A DNA stretch of 64,000 nucleotides from Marinomonas sp. THO17 (GCF_040436405.1 NZ_AP031575.1:2064501-2128500), one strand, 5' to 3'; shown: positions 1 through 9,517, counted from the stretch's first letter. Notes: generated by a model from the sequence alone, not told the origin. Program-made: numbers and translations.

Positions 1-101
1 GTAACCTAATACATCAAGCTATGACTCCTATCTGCATACTATCTACTTGAGTTTAGGGTCTATCCTGCCCTAATTAGGGGTACATCTAACTCTACTAGGG
101 C

Positions 102-133
102 TTGACTTTCAATTAAATATATATGAAATTTCA
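102..133 (+). promoter_or_regulatory. Probable ars promoter/ArsR operator
   Basis: A TTGACT hexamer at 102-107 is followed by an AT-rich stretch containing the perfect palindrome TGAAATTTCA at 124-133, inside a longer near-symmetric ATATATG/CATATAT context. The site lies 28 bp before the arsR start. ArsR-family repressors bind such short AT-rich dyads over their own promoter. The exact -10 box is not clear and no Shine-Dalgarno sequence is obvious ahead of arsR. Confidence 0.5.
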
Positions 134-161
134 CATATATTATTTATCACATATTTAAACT

Positions 162-497
162 ATGACGCCCTTAGCTTTTTATAAATGTTTGGCTGACGAC
201 ACTCGCTTAAAGACCTTATTACTGATTTCTCAGACAGGTGAAGCCTGCGTTTGTGATCTACAAGAAGCCTTACAATTAGACCAACCCAAAACCTCACGCC
301 ACCTTGCAGAACTACGTAAATGTGGAATTTTGCAGGATCAACGCCGAGGCAAATGGGTGTATTACCAGATTCATGAGCAGCTACCGGAGTGGGCAAAACA
401 AGTCATTCAGGACACAGCTCAACACAACCCTGACTATTATCAGCAAGCCTTAGATATTTTAAAAACATGCCAAACGGCATCCAACCATTGTTGCTAA
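162..497 (+). CDS. arsR: ArsR-family arsenite-responsive repressor
   Basis: A 111-residue winged-helix repressor of the SmtB/ArsR family. The As(III)-sensing motif is visible as ACVCDL with Cys29 and Cys31, placed in the DNA-binding helix region, and the recognition helix follows around residues 38-52 (QPKTSRHLAEL). The carboxy end carries Cys103, Cys110 and Cys111, which may add metalloid ligands. It is the first gene of an arsR-arsC-arsH-acr3 operon, 13 bp ahead of arsC, and a palindrome just upstream fits autoregulation. In the known mechanism arsenite binding releases the repressor from DNA. Family assignment is firm; the role of the carboxy-terminal cysteines is inference. Confidence 0.93.
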   Translation: MTPLAFYKCLADDTRLKTLLLISQTGEACVCDLQEALQLDQPKTSRHLAELRKCGILQDQRRGKWVYYQIHEQLPEWAKQVIQDTAQHNPDYYQQALDILKTCQTASNHCC

Positions 498-510
498 CCA
501 TGAGGTTGAT

Positions 511-981
511 ATGAAAATTTTGTACATCTGCACTCACAATCGTTGTCGCAGTATTTTGTCTGAAGCCATTACCAATGGCATGTCAGGCAATCTGATCGAA
601 GCCAAAAGCGCTGGCAGCCAACCTGTGGGTGAAGTGCATCCCTTATCCATAAAATATTTACAACAAGCAGGCTATTCAACTGAGCATCTACAAAGCCAGT
701 CGTGGGATGACTTTGAAGATTTCGCTCCTGATTTGGTCATTACCGTATGTGACTCAGCGGCTGGTGAAACCTGCCCAGTTTACTTTGGTAAGAGTTTAAA
801 AATGCATTGGGGACTGACTGATCCTTCCAAACTGGAAGCAAATGAAGAGCACAAGCAGCAAGCTTTTATGGCCTGCATTAAGACCATTGAAGAGAGGGTC
901 GCACAACTAAAGGTCTTGGCCTCTCGCCAATTGGATAAAAATCAGTTGAAATTTGAACTTGAGATATTGGGAGCCCAATAA
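511..981 (+). CDS. arsC: Arsenate reductase, low-molecular-weight phosphatase type
   Basis: Cytoplasmic arsenate reductase that turns As(V) into As(III) for export. The protein-tyrosine-phosphatase P-loop CX5R is at Cys7-Arg13 (CTHNRCR). Two further cysteines, Cys80 and Cys88, sit where the thioredoxin-coupled ArsC enzymes carry their disulfide relay pair, so a thioredoxin-dependent cycle is likely. At 156 residues it is slightly longer than the roughly 130-140 usual for this class because of a carboxy-terminal extension. A Shine-Dalgarno-like GAGGTTG precedes the ATG. The stop codon overlaps the start of arsH in a TAATG junction, which indicates translational coupling. Confidence 0.9.
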   Translation: MKILYICTHNRCRSILSEAITNGMSGNLIEAKSAGSQPVGEVHPLSIKYLQQAGYSTEHLQSQSWDDFEDFAPDLVITVCDSAAGETCPVYFGKSLKMHWGLTDPSKLEANEEHKQQAFMACIKTIEERVAQLKVLASRQLDKNQLKFELEILGAQ

Positions 982-1700
982 TGAGTCTGCAAGATAATTC
1001 GCTACCAAATGTCGACATAGAGCAGTTTCACGTCCCTCATCACGATCAATTACAGGTTCAACCCAGCACTCACAAACCGCGCATTTTATTGCTTTATGGT
1101 TCCTTGCGAGAGCGCTCTTACAGTCGCTTAGTCGTGGAAGAAAGCGCGCGTATACTCACGGCGATGGGCGCTGAAACGCGTATTTTTAACCCAACTGGGC
1201 TACCGCAAACTGACACTGAAGACGAACATAACCCCAAGGTAAAAGAACTGAGGGAGCTCATGATGTGGTCAGAAGGGCAAGTCTGGTGCTCTCCTGAGCG
1301 TCACGGTTCGATGAGCAGCATTTTCAAAAGCCAGATCGACTGGGTGCCATTAAGCCTTGGCGGTGTCAGACCAACACAAGGGAAAACCTTAGCGGTCATG
1401 CAAGTGTGCGGCGGCTCTCAATCTTTCAACACAGTCAATCAAATGCGTATCTTAGGTCGTTGGATGCGTATGGTGACCATTCCCAATCAATCTTCTGTCG
1501 CAAAAGCTTTCCTAGAGTTTGCAGAAGATGGTCGTATGAAACCGTCGCCTTACTACAACCGCATTGTAGACGTAATGGAAGAGCTGATGAAATTCACCCT
1601 ACTGCTTAGAGACAACAAAAAGGTATTTGTCGATCGCTATTCAGAGCGCGTTGAAAGTGCTGAAGAATTGAGCAAAAGAGTCAACCAGAAATCCATTTAA
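981..1700 (+). CDS. arsH: ArsH NADPH-dependent FMN reductase
   Basis: A 239-residue flavoprotein of the NADPH-dependent FMN reductase fold. The phosphate-binding motif [10 protein letters not shown] lies at residues 40-49, preceded by the basic HKPRIL stretch typical of ArsH, and the [18 protein letters not shown] region matches the family. ArsH proteins oxidise trivalent methylarsenicals or act as quinone/azo reductases that lower oxidative stress. It overlaps arsC by one base and lies 19 bp ahead of acr3. The family call is secure; which substrate matters here cannot be read from sequence. Confidence 0.92.
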   Translation: MSLQDNSLPNVDIEQFHVPHHDQLQVQPSTHKPRILLLYGSLRERSYSRLVVEESARILTAMGAETRIFNPTGLPQTDTEDEHNPKVKELRELMMWSEGQVWCSPERHGSMSSIFKSQIDWVPLSLGGVRPTQGKTLAVMQVCGGSQSFNTVNQMRILGRWMRMVTIPNQSSVAKAFLEFAEDGRMKPSPYYNRIVDVMEELMKFTLLLRDNKKVFVDRYSERVESAEELSKRVNQKSI

Positions 1701-1719
1701 CGCATTATTAGGACAAGAT

Positions 1720-2736
1720 ATGGGATTATTTGAACGTTATTTAACTGTCTGGGTTGGACTGGCAATCCTAGTCGGCATGCTATTGGGTAGCCTTATTCCG
1801 AACACCTTTGCAGTCATTGCCAGCATGGAATACGCCAAGGTCAACTTGGTCATCGCCGTACTGATCTGGCTGATGATTTACCCTATGATGGTGCAAGTAG
1901 ACTTTTCGGCCATCAAAAATGTCGGTAAACAAACCAAAGGCTTGTCCTTAACTATAGTCATAAACTGGTTAGTGAAACCTTTTTCGATGGCTTTATTAGG
2001 CTGGTTGTTTTTCAAAGGCTTATTTGCAGATTGGGTCGATCCCCAAACCGCCAACGAATACATTGCCGGTATGATTTTACTCGGCGTGGCACCTTGTACG
2101 GCCATGGTCTTTGTCTGGAGCCAACTCACCAAAGGCGACGCTAATTACACTCTCATTCAGGTGTCAATCAACGATGTCATTATGATTTTCGCCTTTGCTC
2201 CGATTGCAGGTTTCCTACTTGGCGCAACCGACATTCATGTGCCATGGGACACATTACTGGCTTCTGTGGTGCTCTATGTACTGATTCCATTGATTGCGGG
2301 GGCCATCACACGTAAAAGGTTGGACAAAGCCAACGATCACTCCCAATTAAATGGCTTTCTTAGCAAGATGAAGCCTTGGTCTATCATAGGTCTCATCGCA
2401 ACTGTGGTGCTCTTATTTGGCTTTCAATCAGAAACCATTCTAGCCAAACCTCAAGCCATTCTATTAATCGCCATTCCATTGCTGATTCAAACCTATGGCA
2501 TTTTTGCCATCGCCTATTGGTTGGCAAAAAAATTCAAATTACCCCACAAAGAAGCGGCACCGGCCAGTTTGATTGGTACCTCTAATTTCTTTGAATTGGC
2601 CGTCGCAGTGGCGATTTCTTTGTTTGGTCTGCAATCTGGTGCGGCCTTAGCGACAGTCGTCGGTGTGTTGGTCGAAGTACCAGTGATGTTGTCCTTGGTT
2701 TGGTTTGCCAATCGCACCCGACATTGGTTTGCATAA
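1720..2736 (+). CDS. acr3: Acr3-type arsenite efflux transporter
   Basis: Inner-membrane arsenite exporter of the bile/arsenite/riboflavin transporter superfamily, 338 residues with about ten hydrophobic segments. The signature around the essential cysteine is visible at residues 121-134 ([14 protein letters not shown], Cys126), followed by the [14 protein letters not shown] segment of Acr3. It closes the ars operon and exports the As(III) made by ArsC, driven by the proton gradient. A strong hairpin lies about 65 bp downstream. The symbol arsB is sometimes used for this gene, but the protein is not of the ArsB family. Confidence 0.93.
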   Translation: MGLFERYLTVWVGLAILVGMLLGSLIPNTFAVIASMEYAKVNLVIAVLIWLMIYPMMVQVDFSAIKNVGKQTKGLSLTIVINWLVKPFSMALLGWLFFKGLFADWVDPQTANEYIAGMILLGVAPCTAMVFVWSQLTKGDANYTLIQVSINDVIMIFAFAPIAGFLLGATDIHVPWDTLLASVVLYVLIPLIAGAITRKRLDKANDHSQLNGFLSKMKPWSIIGLIATVVLLFGFQSETILAKPQAILLIAIPLLIQTYGIFAIAYWLAKKFKLPHKEAAPASLIGTSNFFELAVAVAISLFGLQSGAALATVVGVLVEVPVMLSLVWFANRTRHWFA

Positions 2737-2801
2737 AGTGGTTTTAAAAAGGCAATTCGCGCAAGACTCTACACTGTAGGCAAAGCATTCTTAAACATAG
2801 A

Positions 2802-2839
2802 CCTCTAAAAGAGCAGAAACATTTTTACTCTTTTAGAGG
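2802..2839. repeat. 12-bp inverted repeat between convergent genes
   Basis: CCTCTAAAAGAG at 2802-2813 is perfectly complementary to CTCTTTTAGAGG at 2828-2839, with a 14-base loop. It lies between the 3' ends of acr3 (plus) and aroQ (minus), so it probably ends transcription from one or both sides. It lacks a clean T-tract on either strand, so Rho-independent action is uncertain. Confidence 0.5.
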
Positions 2840-2877
2840 ATCACCTTGGTATTATCAATACCTCTCAGACTTGGATG

Positions 2878-3339
2878 TTATGCACCTTTGGCCTGATATT
2901 TGTGAACCAGCCCCTGAATAGCAAGCACATAACCTTGCACCCCCATTCCTACCACTATGCCGCTGGCGACTGGGGAAACGTAGGAATGGTGACGAAAAGA
3001 CTCACGAGCATGAACATTCGAGATATGCACTTCCATCACAGGAACATCCGCTCCCTTGATGGCATCATGAAGTGCTATGGAGGTATGAGTATAGGCCCCC
3101 GGATTAAACACCACACCTAATAATTCACCCGACTTCACTTTCTGACCAGCCTGATGAATCCAGTCTATTAGAGCACCTTCATGGTTAGACTGGTGACATT
3201 CTACTTGATAACCCAAAGCCGCTGCCGCTTGCTCACACATTTGTTCAACATCCGCTAGGGTTTCATAACCATATTGCGCAGGCTCACGGGTTCCTAACAA
3301 ATTTAAATTTGGACCATTAAGCACCATGATGCTTGCCAT
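2878..3339 (-). CDS. aroQ: 3-dehydroquinate dehydratase, type II
   Basis: A 153-residue type II dehydroquinase that dehydrates 3-dehydroquinate to 3-dehydroshikimate. Visible are NGPNLNLLG at residues 8-16, the lid tyrosine near residues 23-25 (YGYETL), the substrate-binding FNPGAYTHTS around 79-87 and the HISN signature with His105. The gene follows an AEC-type transporter by 41 bp on the same strand and lies beside protocatechuate genes. A catabolic role in quinate/shikimate use is therefore plausible, alongside or instead of aromatic amino-acid synthesis. No dehydroshikimate dehydratase that would link it to protocatechuate is visible in the window. Confidence 0.92.
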   Translation of the reverse strand: MASIMVLNGPNLNLLGTREPAQYGYETLADVEQMCEQAAAALGYQVECHQSNHEGALIDWIHQAGQKVKSGELLGVVFNPGAYTHTSIALHDAIKGADVPVMEVHISNVHARESFRHHSYVSPVASGIVVGMGVQGYVLAIQGLVHKYQAKGA

Positions 3340-3380
3340 ATTTTACTCCTAAACATTGGCCCCAACTTTGGAGCTCGCCA

Positions 3381-4331
3381 TTAACTAACTGCCATAAAGC
3401 GTAACAATAAACTTAATGTCAGAAACGATAACACAGTTGTGAACAATAAAGTGCTGGCACAAAAACTTCGTTCGCCATATTCACCACAAATAATGGGATA
3501 AGTACTGAACATTGGCATAGCCGCAAACAGGATGACCGACCATTTTAAGCTTTGCGCCATATTCGGTGTGAAATTGAGTAATAACACCACCAGCAAGGGA
3601 AAGATCAATAATTTCCCTATTGCGACCAGCAAAATAGGAGAAAACTGACCTTTAATAGACACTCCCACCAAGGCACCACCAATCACCACCAAAGCCGTAG
3701 GCGCAGCTCCCGCCGCCAAAAATTCAAGACTTTGCTGGGCAAAGCTTGGCATTGGCAAATCAAACAGGGAAAACACCAAACCTGCACTTAAAGCAATGAG
3801 CAAAGGATTACCGACAATGCGCTTGCTAACCACTCGCCATAAGCCCACAGAGTGATGTTTTTGACTTCTCTTTTGATGCCCCACCAGAGTTTCGATAAAA
3901 ATCAAACAAACGGGCAGCAGTATTATATTTTCCACCATCAGAGCCATTGCAAAGGCTTGTGTCATAGGTTCATCAAAAAACTGCAGTAATACCGGAAAAC
4001 CGATAAAGGCGCTGTTTGACATGGTCGCCCCAACGCCCATCACACCACTGCGAATCCAGTTCTGACGCAGCATTTTTGCTGCGATCAACACAGTGATAAA
4101 AAAAGAACCTATGCCGCCCAAGGCATACACCAGCATATAGCTAGGATGAAACACCTCATGTATGTCCATCACAGACAAGTTGACAAAAATCAGGGCAGGC
4201 AATGCCAGATAAAGCACAAAACGGCTCAAACCAGATAACGCCTCGCTGGCGATTAAACCAAAGCGAACCGCCAGAAAACCAATAAGAACTAATAAAAAAA
4301 TCGGTGCCGTTACCTCTAACACCACTTCCAT
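3381..4331 (-). CDS. AEC-family (auxin efflux carrier-like) transporter
   Basis: A 316-residue integral membrane protein with about ten hydrophobic segments. It begins with EVTAPIFLLVLIGFLAVRFGLI, and the central region has the NSAFIGFPVL motif common to AEC/malonate-transporter-like carriers. These carriers move organic anions such as malonate or malate. It appears to form an operon with the downstream aroQ and is divergent from the LysR-type gene that starts 123 bp away. That suggests a carboxylated aromatic or alicyclic substrate such as quinate, shikimate or protocatechuate. The substrate is inference. Confidence 0.8.
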   Translation of the reverse strand: MEVVLEVTAPIFLLVLIGFLAVRFGLIASEALSGLSRFVLYLALPALIFVNLSVMDIHEVFHPSYMLVYALGGIGSFFITVLIAAKMLRQNWIRSGVMGVGATMSNSAFIGFPVLLQFFDEPMTQAFAMALMVENIILLPVCLIFIETLVGHQKRSQKHHSVGLWRVVSKRIVGNPLLIALSAGLVFSLFDLPMPSFAQQSLEFLAAGAAPTALVVIGGALVGVSIKGQFSPILLVAIGKLLIFPLLVVLLLNFTPNMAQSLKWSVILFAAMPMFSTYPIICGEYGERSFCASTLLFTTVLSFLTLSLLLRFMAVS

Positions 4332-4418
4332 AGCAATCCGCCTTAGTTAACTAGAAAATTCGATTGGGATAAAACATGATTACTGATGTAAATTACTTAT
4401 CTCAGGATTCATTTTTGA

Positions 4419-4438
4419 TATAGTCTCTTAAAACTATA
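4419..4438. promoter_or_regulatory. Dyad in the LysR/AEC divergent region
   Basis: TATAGT at 4419-4424 and ACTATA at 4433-4438 form a dyad with an 8-base centre, about 15 bp before the LysR-type start codon and between two divergent genes. LysR regulators usually bind T-N11-A dyads in such positions to repress themselves and control the divergent neighbour. The assignment rests on symmetry and location only. Confidence 0.4.
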
Positions 4439-4453
4439 AGATTTGAGGGTTCT

Positions 4454-5662
4454 ATGGAAGCATCCATTCCAAACTTAAGGCACCTACGCGTGTTTTTGGC
4501 GGTGACCGAACTAAAGAGCATTACTCGCGCTTCAGACAGTATCTTTCTGTCACAACCAGCGATTACTCAGGCCATTGCTAAATTAGAATCCTCCCTAGGC
4601 ACCTTGCTGTTTGAACGTCATTCAGACGGCATGTACCCAACCGCCTCAGGGGAAATTTGGCAAAAACGCGTCAGCCGCGCCATTAATCATATTCAAACAG
4701 CCACCCAGGACATAGTGAAAGATAACAAAGACACGGCACCCAAAAACCTAGTCGCTCTCATCAGCACCACCCAGTTACGTGCCTTAGTGGCAGTCAGTGA
4801 AGCGCAAAACTTCAGTATTGCTAGCCGTAATTTAGCTGTGTCTCAATCTTCTGTACATCGTGCCGCCAGGGACCTAGAACGTTTACTGGGTGTGACCCTT
4901 TTTGAAAAGAACAGTCTCGGCACGAGCGCCACCAAAGCTGCACAAACACTGGCTAAAGCCACCAAATTAGCTTTCAGTGAATTACGCCAGGGCATACACG
5001 AGATCAACGCCTTGCAATTTAAAGACGTGAGCACCATCACCATCGGCAGCATGCCATTGGCACGTATGACCATTTTACCCAAATCCATTTTGCGATTTAA
5101 TGAACGACATCCAGATGTCAATATTAAAGTAACAGAAGGGCCTTATAGCGATTTACTTCACCATTTACGTCAAGGTGATATTGATATCATTTTGGGCGCC
5201 TTACGCTATCCATCACCGGCGGATGATGTGATTCAAGAAGAGCTTTGGTCACCCCCTTTGTCCATCATTGCTCGTAAAGATCATCCGTTACTTCAACACC
5301 AGCAGATCGACGCCCAACAATTGGCACAATATTCTTGGGTCGTACCCACAGAAGGCACACCGACTCGACAAGCCTTTGAAGACATTTTCGCTGATGCCAA
5401 GATTCCTTTACCAGCACGCTTGGTAGAGTCCAGTTCACAAATTTTAATCCGTGAATTATTGTTGGAAAGTGACCGTCTAACCCTAATGTCTGCACATCAA
5501 GTGGAGCGAGAAATTAATATTGAATTACTCAGCGTCATTCCTTTTCCATTAGAACATACGCGTCGTCCAATCGGACTATGTGTGCGAAAAAGCTGGCTTC
5601 CAACCCTCACACAGTCTCATTTTTTAAGCCTACTAAGGGAGATATCGGAGCAAGTACGTTAA
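4454..5662 (+). CDS. LysR-type regulator with two tandem HTH domains
   Basis: At 402 residues this is about 100 longer than a usual LysR regulator, and the excess is a second winged-helix domain. The first HTH spans about residues 7-66 (LRHLRVFLAVTE, LSQPAITQAIAKLE, LFERH). The second spans about 105-165 (TTQLRALVAVSEAQ, AVSQSSVHRAARDLERLLG, LFEKN). A LysR substrate-binding domain follows from about 190 (TITIGSMPLARM). It is divergent from AEC-aroQ and lies 124 bp ahead of ligC, so it most likely controls protocatechuate or related pathway genes. The duplication is read directly from sequence; the inducer and targets are inferred. Confidence 0.88.
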   Translation: MEASIPNLRHLRVFLAVTELKSITRASDSIFLSQPAITQAIAKLESSLGTLLFERHSDGMYPTASGEIWQKRVSRAINHIQTATQDIVKDNKDTAPKNLVALISTTQLRALVAVSEAQNFSIASRNLAVSQSSVHRAARDLERLLGVTLFEKNSLGTSATKAAQTLAKATKLAFSELRQGIHEINALQFKDVSTITIGSMPLARMTILPKSILRFNERHPDVNIKVTEGPYSDLLHHLRQGDIDIILGALRYPSPADDVIQEELWSPPLSIIARKDHPLLQHQQIDAQQLAQYSWVVPTEGTPTRQAFEDIFADAKIPLPARLVESSSQILIRELLLESDRLTLMSAHQVEREINIELLSVIPFPLEHTRRPIGLCVRKSWLPTLTQSHFLSLLREISEQVR

Positions 5663-5786
5663 GTCTTTTGAATTTAGCATTGCAAAAAACGAATAGCATA
5701 AGCGCTTTATGGATTACCCCTTATAAAAGTCCAGTGCTAGATTGTCTAGCAAAACAATAAACCTTCTTCCCATTAGGAGTAAATCA

Positions 5787-6734
5787 ATGAGAATTTGTAT
5801 TGCAGGTGCCTCAGGCGCTTTTGGTATGAAACACATGGACGCCATCGCAGCGATTGAAGGCGCAGAAGTCACTTCCGTTGTGGGAACTAAAATCGATACC
5901 ATTAAAGCTTTCGCTGAAGAACGCGGTGTCGCACACTACACAACAGACCTTGCCGAAAGTCTTGCCCGTGATGACGTAGACGCTGTCATTCTTGCTACCC
6001 CTACCCAAATGCATGCAGCACAAACCATCCAATGCCTTGAAGCTGGCAAGCATGTGATGTCTGAAATTCCTATGGCAGACAATATTGAAGACGCGCGTAA
6101 AGTCGTCGACATCAAAAACGAAACCGGGTTGGTGGCTATGGCCGGTCATACCCGTCGCTTCAACCCTTCTCATCAGTGGATTCATAATAAAGTACAAGCG
6201 GGTGAACTCAAGATCCAACAAATGGATGTACAAACCTACTTTTTCCGCCGTTCCAATAAAAACGCCTTGGGCAAACCTCGTTCTTGGACAGATCATTTAC
6301 TATGGCACCATGCTTGTCATACGGTGGATTTGTTCCAATATCAAACGGGCGAGACAGCAACTAAAGTGCAGGCCATGCAAGGGCCTATTCATCCTGAATT
6401 AGGCATTGCCATGGACATGAGCATAGGTATGAAGGTGGCAAATGGGGCCATTTGTACCTTGTCATTGTCATTCAATAACGATGGCCCATTTGGTACTTTC
6501 TTCCGTTACATTTGTGATAATGGCACTTATCTTGCGCGTTATGACGATTTATATGATGGCAATGACAATAAGATTGATCTCAGTGGCGTGGCCGTATCCA
6601 ACAATGGTATTGAGTTACAAGATCGTGAATTCATTGCCGCTATTCAAGAAGGTCGTGCTCCAAATGCCTGTGTAACCCAAGCCATTGATGCTATGGAAAC
6701 TTTGCACAAATTAGAGCAATGTCTGGACGACTAA
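5787..6734 (+). CDS. ligC: 4-carboxy-2-hydroxymuconate-6-semialdehyde dehydrogenase
   Basis: A Gfo/Idh/MocA-type NADP-dependent dehydrogenase of 315 residues, the usual LigC length. It oxidises the ring-cleavage product made by LigAB to 2-pyrone-4,6-dicarboxylate. Nucleotide binding is at residues 7-13 (GASGAFG), and the family segments GHTRRFNPSHQW, MDVQTYFFRR, DHLLWHHACHTVD and GTFFRYI resemble Sphingobium LigC closely. I chose the ATG at 5787 because AGGAG lies 8 bp before it and the protein then begins directly with the Rossmann strand; an in-frame ATG 45 bp upstream is not supported. It lies behind the tandem-HTH LysR gene, apart from the other lig genes, and ends at a strong terminator. 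Confidence 0.92.
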   Translation: MRICIAGASGAFGMKHMDAIAAIEGAEVTSVVGTKIDTIKAFAEERGVAHYTTDLAESLARDDVDAVILATPTQMHAAQTIQCLEAGKHVMSEIPMADNIEDARKVVDIKNETGLVAMAGHTRRFNPSHQWIHNKVQAGELKIQQMDVQTYFFRRSNKNALGKPRSWTDHLLWHHACHTVDLFQYQTGETATKVQAMQGPIHPELGIAMDMSIGMKVANGAICTLSLSFNNDGPFGTFFRYICDNGTYLARYDDLYDGNDNKIDLSGVAVSNNGIELQDREFIAAIQEGRAPNACVTQAIDAMETLHKLEQCLDD

Positions 6735-6770
6735 CTTTGGGGAAGTACAAATAAACCCCTTTGCCACCAA

Positions 6771-6796
6771 CAGGAAGCCATGGCTTCCTGTTTTTG
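6771..6796 (+). terminator. Rho-independent terminator after ligC
   Basis: A perfect palindromic hairpin CAGGAAGCCATGGCTTCCTG at 6771-6790 is followed by TTTTTG. It ends the LysR-ligC unit 44 bp before the aldo/keto reductase gene. Confidence 0.85.
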
Positions 6797-6839
6797 TTAT
6801 TGTCTCACCATGATGATTAAGGACTAAAAAGGACATCTT

Positions 6840-7820
6840 ATGTCAAAACATCCGCACCTATCCGACCCGAGTATTGGCCTTGGTTGCATGAACTTATCTC
6901 ATGCTTATGGCTCACCCGTTCCTCATGAAGAAGCCGTAAAAGCATTACAAGCAGCATTTGACATGGGCTATCGTCATTTTGATACGGCAACTTTATACGG
7001 CGGAGGGAAAAATGAGCTGTTGGTAGGTGAGGCTTTAAAAGAGCGTCGCAACGAATTCTTCCTTGCCAGCAAGTGTGGTATGGCCATGGTGGATGGGAAA
7101 AAAACCATCAATGGCCGCCCTGAAAATATTCGCCAACAATGTGAAGACAGCTTGCAGCGTCTGCAAACCGATTACATAGACCTTTACTATTTACATCGTC
7201 TGGACCCAGAAGTTGCCATAGAAGAGAGTGTGGGAACCTTGGGGGATCTGGTTAAAGAAGGCAAAATTGGCTCAGTCGGCTTATCTGAAGTGTCAGCCGA
7301 TACATTAAAAAAGGCACACAGTGAATTCCCCATTACCGCCTTACAATCTGAATACTCCTTGTGGACACGAAACCCAGAAATCGCCACCTTAGCGACTTGT
7401 AATGAATTGGATATCCACTTTGTGGCATTTAGTCCATTAGCGCGTGGCTTTCTAACAGGTTCGTTGATGGATGCTTCTCAACTAGAAGCAAAAGACATAC
7501 GTAATAATATGCCTCGTTTCCAGACAGAACATTATGAACACAATTTAGCATTGCTTAATGATTATCTTTCTTTAGCGAAAGACATAGGCTGCACACCAGC
7601 GCAATTGGCTTTAGCTTGGTTAAAAGGAAAAGGCAATAATATTGTCCCAATTCCCGGTACTCGTTCGGTACAACATATGAAGGACAATCTAGAAGCTGGA
7701 CAGTTAATATTGGACAAACAGCAAATGGCTTTACTAGACAATATGATCAACCAAAAAAACGTATCAGGTCCTCGCTATAATGCAGCTCAGCAAAAAGAGA
7801 TTGATACCGAAGAATTTTAA
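6840..7820 (+). CDS. Aldo/keto reductase
   Basis: A 326-residue NADPH-dependent oxidoreductase with the AKR (alpha/beta)8 barrel. The catalytic tetrad regions are visible: HFDTATLYGGG (Asp, Tyr), LASKCGM (Lys) and YYLHRLD (His). The cofactor segment VPIPGTRSVQHM is near the carboxy end. The sequence type is that of the YakC/AKR13-like bacterial enzymes. It stands between ligC and a chemoreceptor, after a terminator, so it has its own promoter. No known step of protocatechuate 4,5-cleavage needs it; aldehyde detoxification or a side branch is possible. The substrate is unknown. Confidence 0.85.
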   Translation: MSKHPHLSDPSIGLGCMNLSHAYGSPVPHEEAVKALQAAFDMGYRHFDTATLYGGGKNELLVGEALKERRNEFFLASKCGMAMVDGKKTINGRPENIRQQCEDSLQRLQTDYIDLYYLHRLDPEVAIEESVGTLGDLVKEGKIGSVGLSEVSADTLKKAHSEFPITALQSEYSLWTRNPEIATLATCNELDIHFVAFSPLARGFLTGSLMDASQLEAKDIRNNMPRFQTEHYEHNLALLNDYLSLAKDIGCTPAQLALAWLKGKGNNIVPIPGTRSVQHMKDNLEAGQLILDKQQMALLDNMINQKNVSGPRYNAAQQKEIDTEEF

Positions 7821-8139
7821 TTACACTCTCCGCCCGGCTGCTTATTTTAGAAGCTGGGCAACAGCTTCCCACACTAAATTAAATCCAAAAAAAATCAATT
7901 AGTTGAAACAAAACAACTGAATTTTGTTACCTACTTGATGATTGCGAATACATTTCTCTACTTAGCATTTCACTCCCTTACGGTTTCAGTACGATAAGAC
8001 CAAATAAGTTTTATACTATGAAAGTTATAGTTTTTTTTAATATGTAGGAATAAACTTACAAGTCTGTAGTTTAGACTTCATACAAGAATGTTTAATTTTC
8101 AGCACATTCGAATAATGGATAGCAAGGAGAAGTGTTGTT
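7821..8139. other. Non-coding region before a chemoreceptor gene
   Basis: About 320 bp without a convincing gene. An imperfect hairpin (GCCCGGCT near 7832 with AGCTGGGC near 7852) may end the aldo/keto reductase transcript but lacks a T-run. A small dyad ACTAT-N7-ATAGT lies near 8015-8032. The half-site is like the dyad ahead of the LysR gene, although the geometry differs. The rest is AT-rich promoter-like sequence. Confidence 0.4.
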
Positions 8140-9453
8140 ATGTTTTTTAACAAAGCTAAAAATGAAAAATTATCATCAGAGAAAAATTCCTTCTCTGAAA
8201 ATGTGGCCTTTATTTCAGCAATGAACAAATTCTGTGCCACCATATGTTTCCTTCCAGATGGCACCATCATCGAAGCAAACCAACACTTTCTCAACGCAGT
8301 GGGCTACAGTTTAGACGAAGTAAAAGGTCAAAAACACAGGATGTTTTGTCCAGAAGATGTGGCTAACAGTGTGGAATATCAAAACTTCTGGCCTCAACTT
8401 GCTGCTGGACACTGTCAGCAAGGAAGCTTTCATCGCATTAAAAAGAATGGCGATGACCTTTGGATAGAGGCGACATACTTTCCCATCGAGCAAGATGGCA
8501 AGATAGTGAAAGTGGTCAAAATCGCTTCCGATATAACCGCAGCAAAACACGCTGCAGACAGTCACAAAGCGGTATATGATGCCATCAATCGTTCTAGCGC
8601 GACCATAGAGTTTGAGAAAGACGGCACCATCATCACAGCAAACGATAACTTTTTAAAAACTATGGGCATCAATACAGTACAAGACATCATAGGCACGCAC
8701 CATAGACAATTTTGTAAAGAAGACTTTTACCAAAAAAATCCAAATTTTTGGCAGGAGTTAGCCAGTGGTGACTTTAAATCAGGTCGTTTTGAGCGCGTCA
8801 ATAAACAGGGTGAAACAATCTGGTTAGAAGCCACTTACAATCCTATTTTTGACGACAATGGTAAGGTCATCAAGGTATTAAAAGTCGCTTCTGACATTAC
8901 GGCTCGAATTAACGAACAATTAGCGATTCAACATGCCGCTGAAGTGGCACATTCTACCTCAGTAGAAACCGCACAAGTATCAGAAAATGGTGCACGTATT
9001 TTACAACGCACAGTGGAAGCCTCGAACCAGATTGTCAGTGACATTGATGCGTCGACCAAACTGATCGAGAGCCTGAATCATCAATCCGAAGAAATTGCTA
9101 AGATAGTTACCACCATTGGTTCTATCGCTGATCAAACCAACTTATTGGCTCTAAATGCGGCGATTGAGGCAGCTCGCGCCGGCGAACAAGGCCGAGGTTT
9201 TGCGGTGGTTGCCGATGAAGTTCGTACCTTGGCTGCACGCACCAGTACTTCTACAGTAGAAATCGAAACTATGGTCGCACAGAACAGCGACTTAACTCGT
9301 CAGGCCAAAGCCAGTATGAATAAAGTCAGTGAACGATCAGACGAAAGCTCAAGGCTTATTGAAGAAGCAGCAGGTATCATTCAAGAAATTTTAACTGGCG
9401 CAGAACACGTAGCAGGAACTGTCAACAAATTACTCAACGAAAACCGAGACTGA
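8140..9453 (+). CDS. Soluble chemoreceptor with two PAS domains
   Basis: A 437-residue methyl-accepting chemotaxis protein without a transmembrane segment or HAMP domain. Two PAS domains span about residues 27-135 and 145-258, each ending in a VVKIASDIT or [12 protein letters not shown] motif. A short signalling domain follows with the conserved hairpin tip region ([19 protein letters not shown]). The architecture resembles BdlA/Aer-like cytosolic receptors that sense redox, ligand or metabolic state. It is close to the protocatechuate genes, so a metabolism-linked taxis role is plausible. The PAS cofactor cannot be deduced. A good terminator follows. Confidence 0.9.
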   Translation: MFFNKAKNEKLSSEKNSFSENVAFISAMNKFCATICFLPDGTIIEANQHFLNAVGYSLDEVKGQKHRMFCPEDVANSVEYQNFWPQLAAGHCQQGSFHRIKKNGDDLWIEATYFPIEQDGKIVKVVKIASDITAAKHAADSHKAVYDAINRSSATIEFEKDGTIITANDNFLKTMGINTVQDIIGTHHRQFCKEDFYQKNPNFWQELASGDFKSGRFERVNKQGETIWLEATYNPIFDDNGKVIKVLKVASDITARINEQLAIQHAAEVAHSTSVETAQVSENGARILQRTVEASNQIVSDIDASTKLIESLNHQSEEIAKIVTTIGSIADQTNLLALNAAIEAARAGEQGRGFAVVADEVRTLAARTSTSTVEIETMVAQNSDLTRQAKASMNKVSERSDESSRLIEEAAGIIQEILTGAEHVAGTVNKLLNENRD

Positions 9454-9484
9454 TCAAAGCATAATAATTTGTCTTGGGATAATG

Positions 9485-9517
9485 AAAAACACCATCATAG
9501 ACCATGATGGTGTTTTT
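9485..9517. terminator. Bidirectional terminator between chemoreceptor and ligB
   Basis: AAAAACACCATCAT (9485-9498) pairs perfectly with ATGATGGTGTTTTT (9504-9517) around a 5-base loop. It has A and T runs on both sides and lies between convergent genes, so it can end both the receptor transcript and the ligJKUIAB operon. Confidence 0.88.

Noticed and set aside
5742..5786. Upstream start for ligC
   Set aside because: The Shine-Dalgarno sequence and the family amino terminus both point to 5787; the upstream ATG has neither.
8010..8036. Common operator shared by the tandem-HTH LysR gene and the double-PAS receptor
   Set aside because: Both regions contain TATAGT-type half-sites, but orientation and spacing differ, so shared regulation is not supported.
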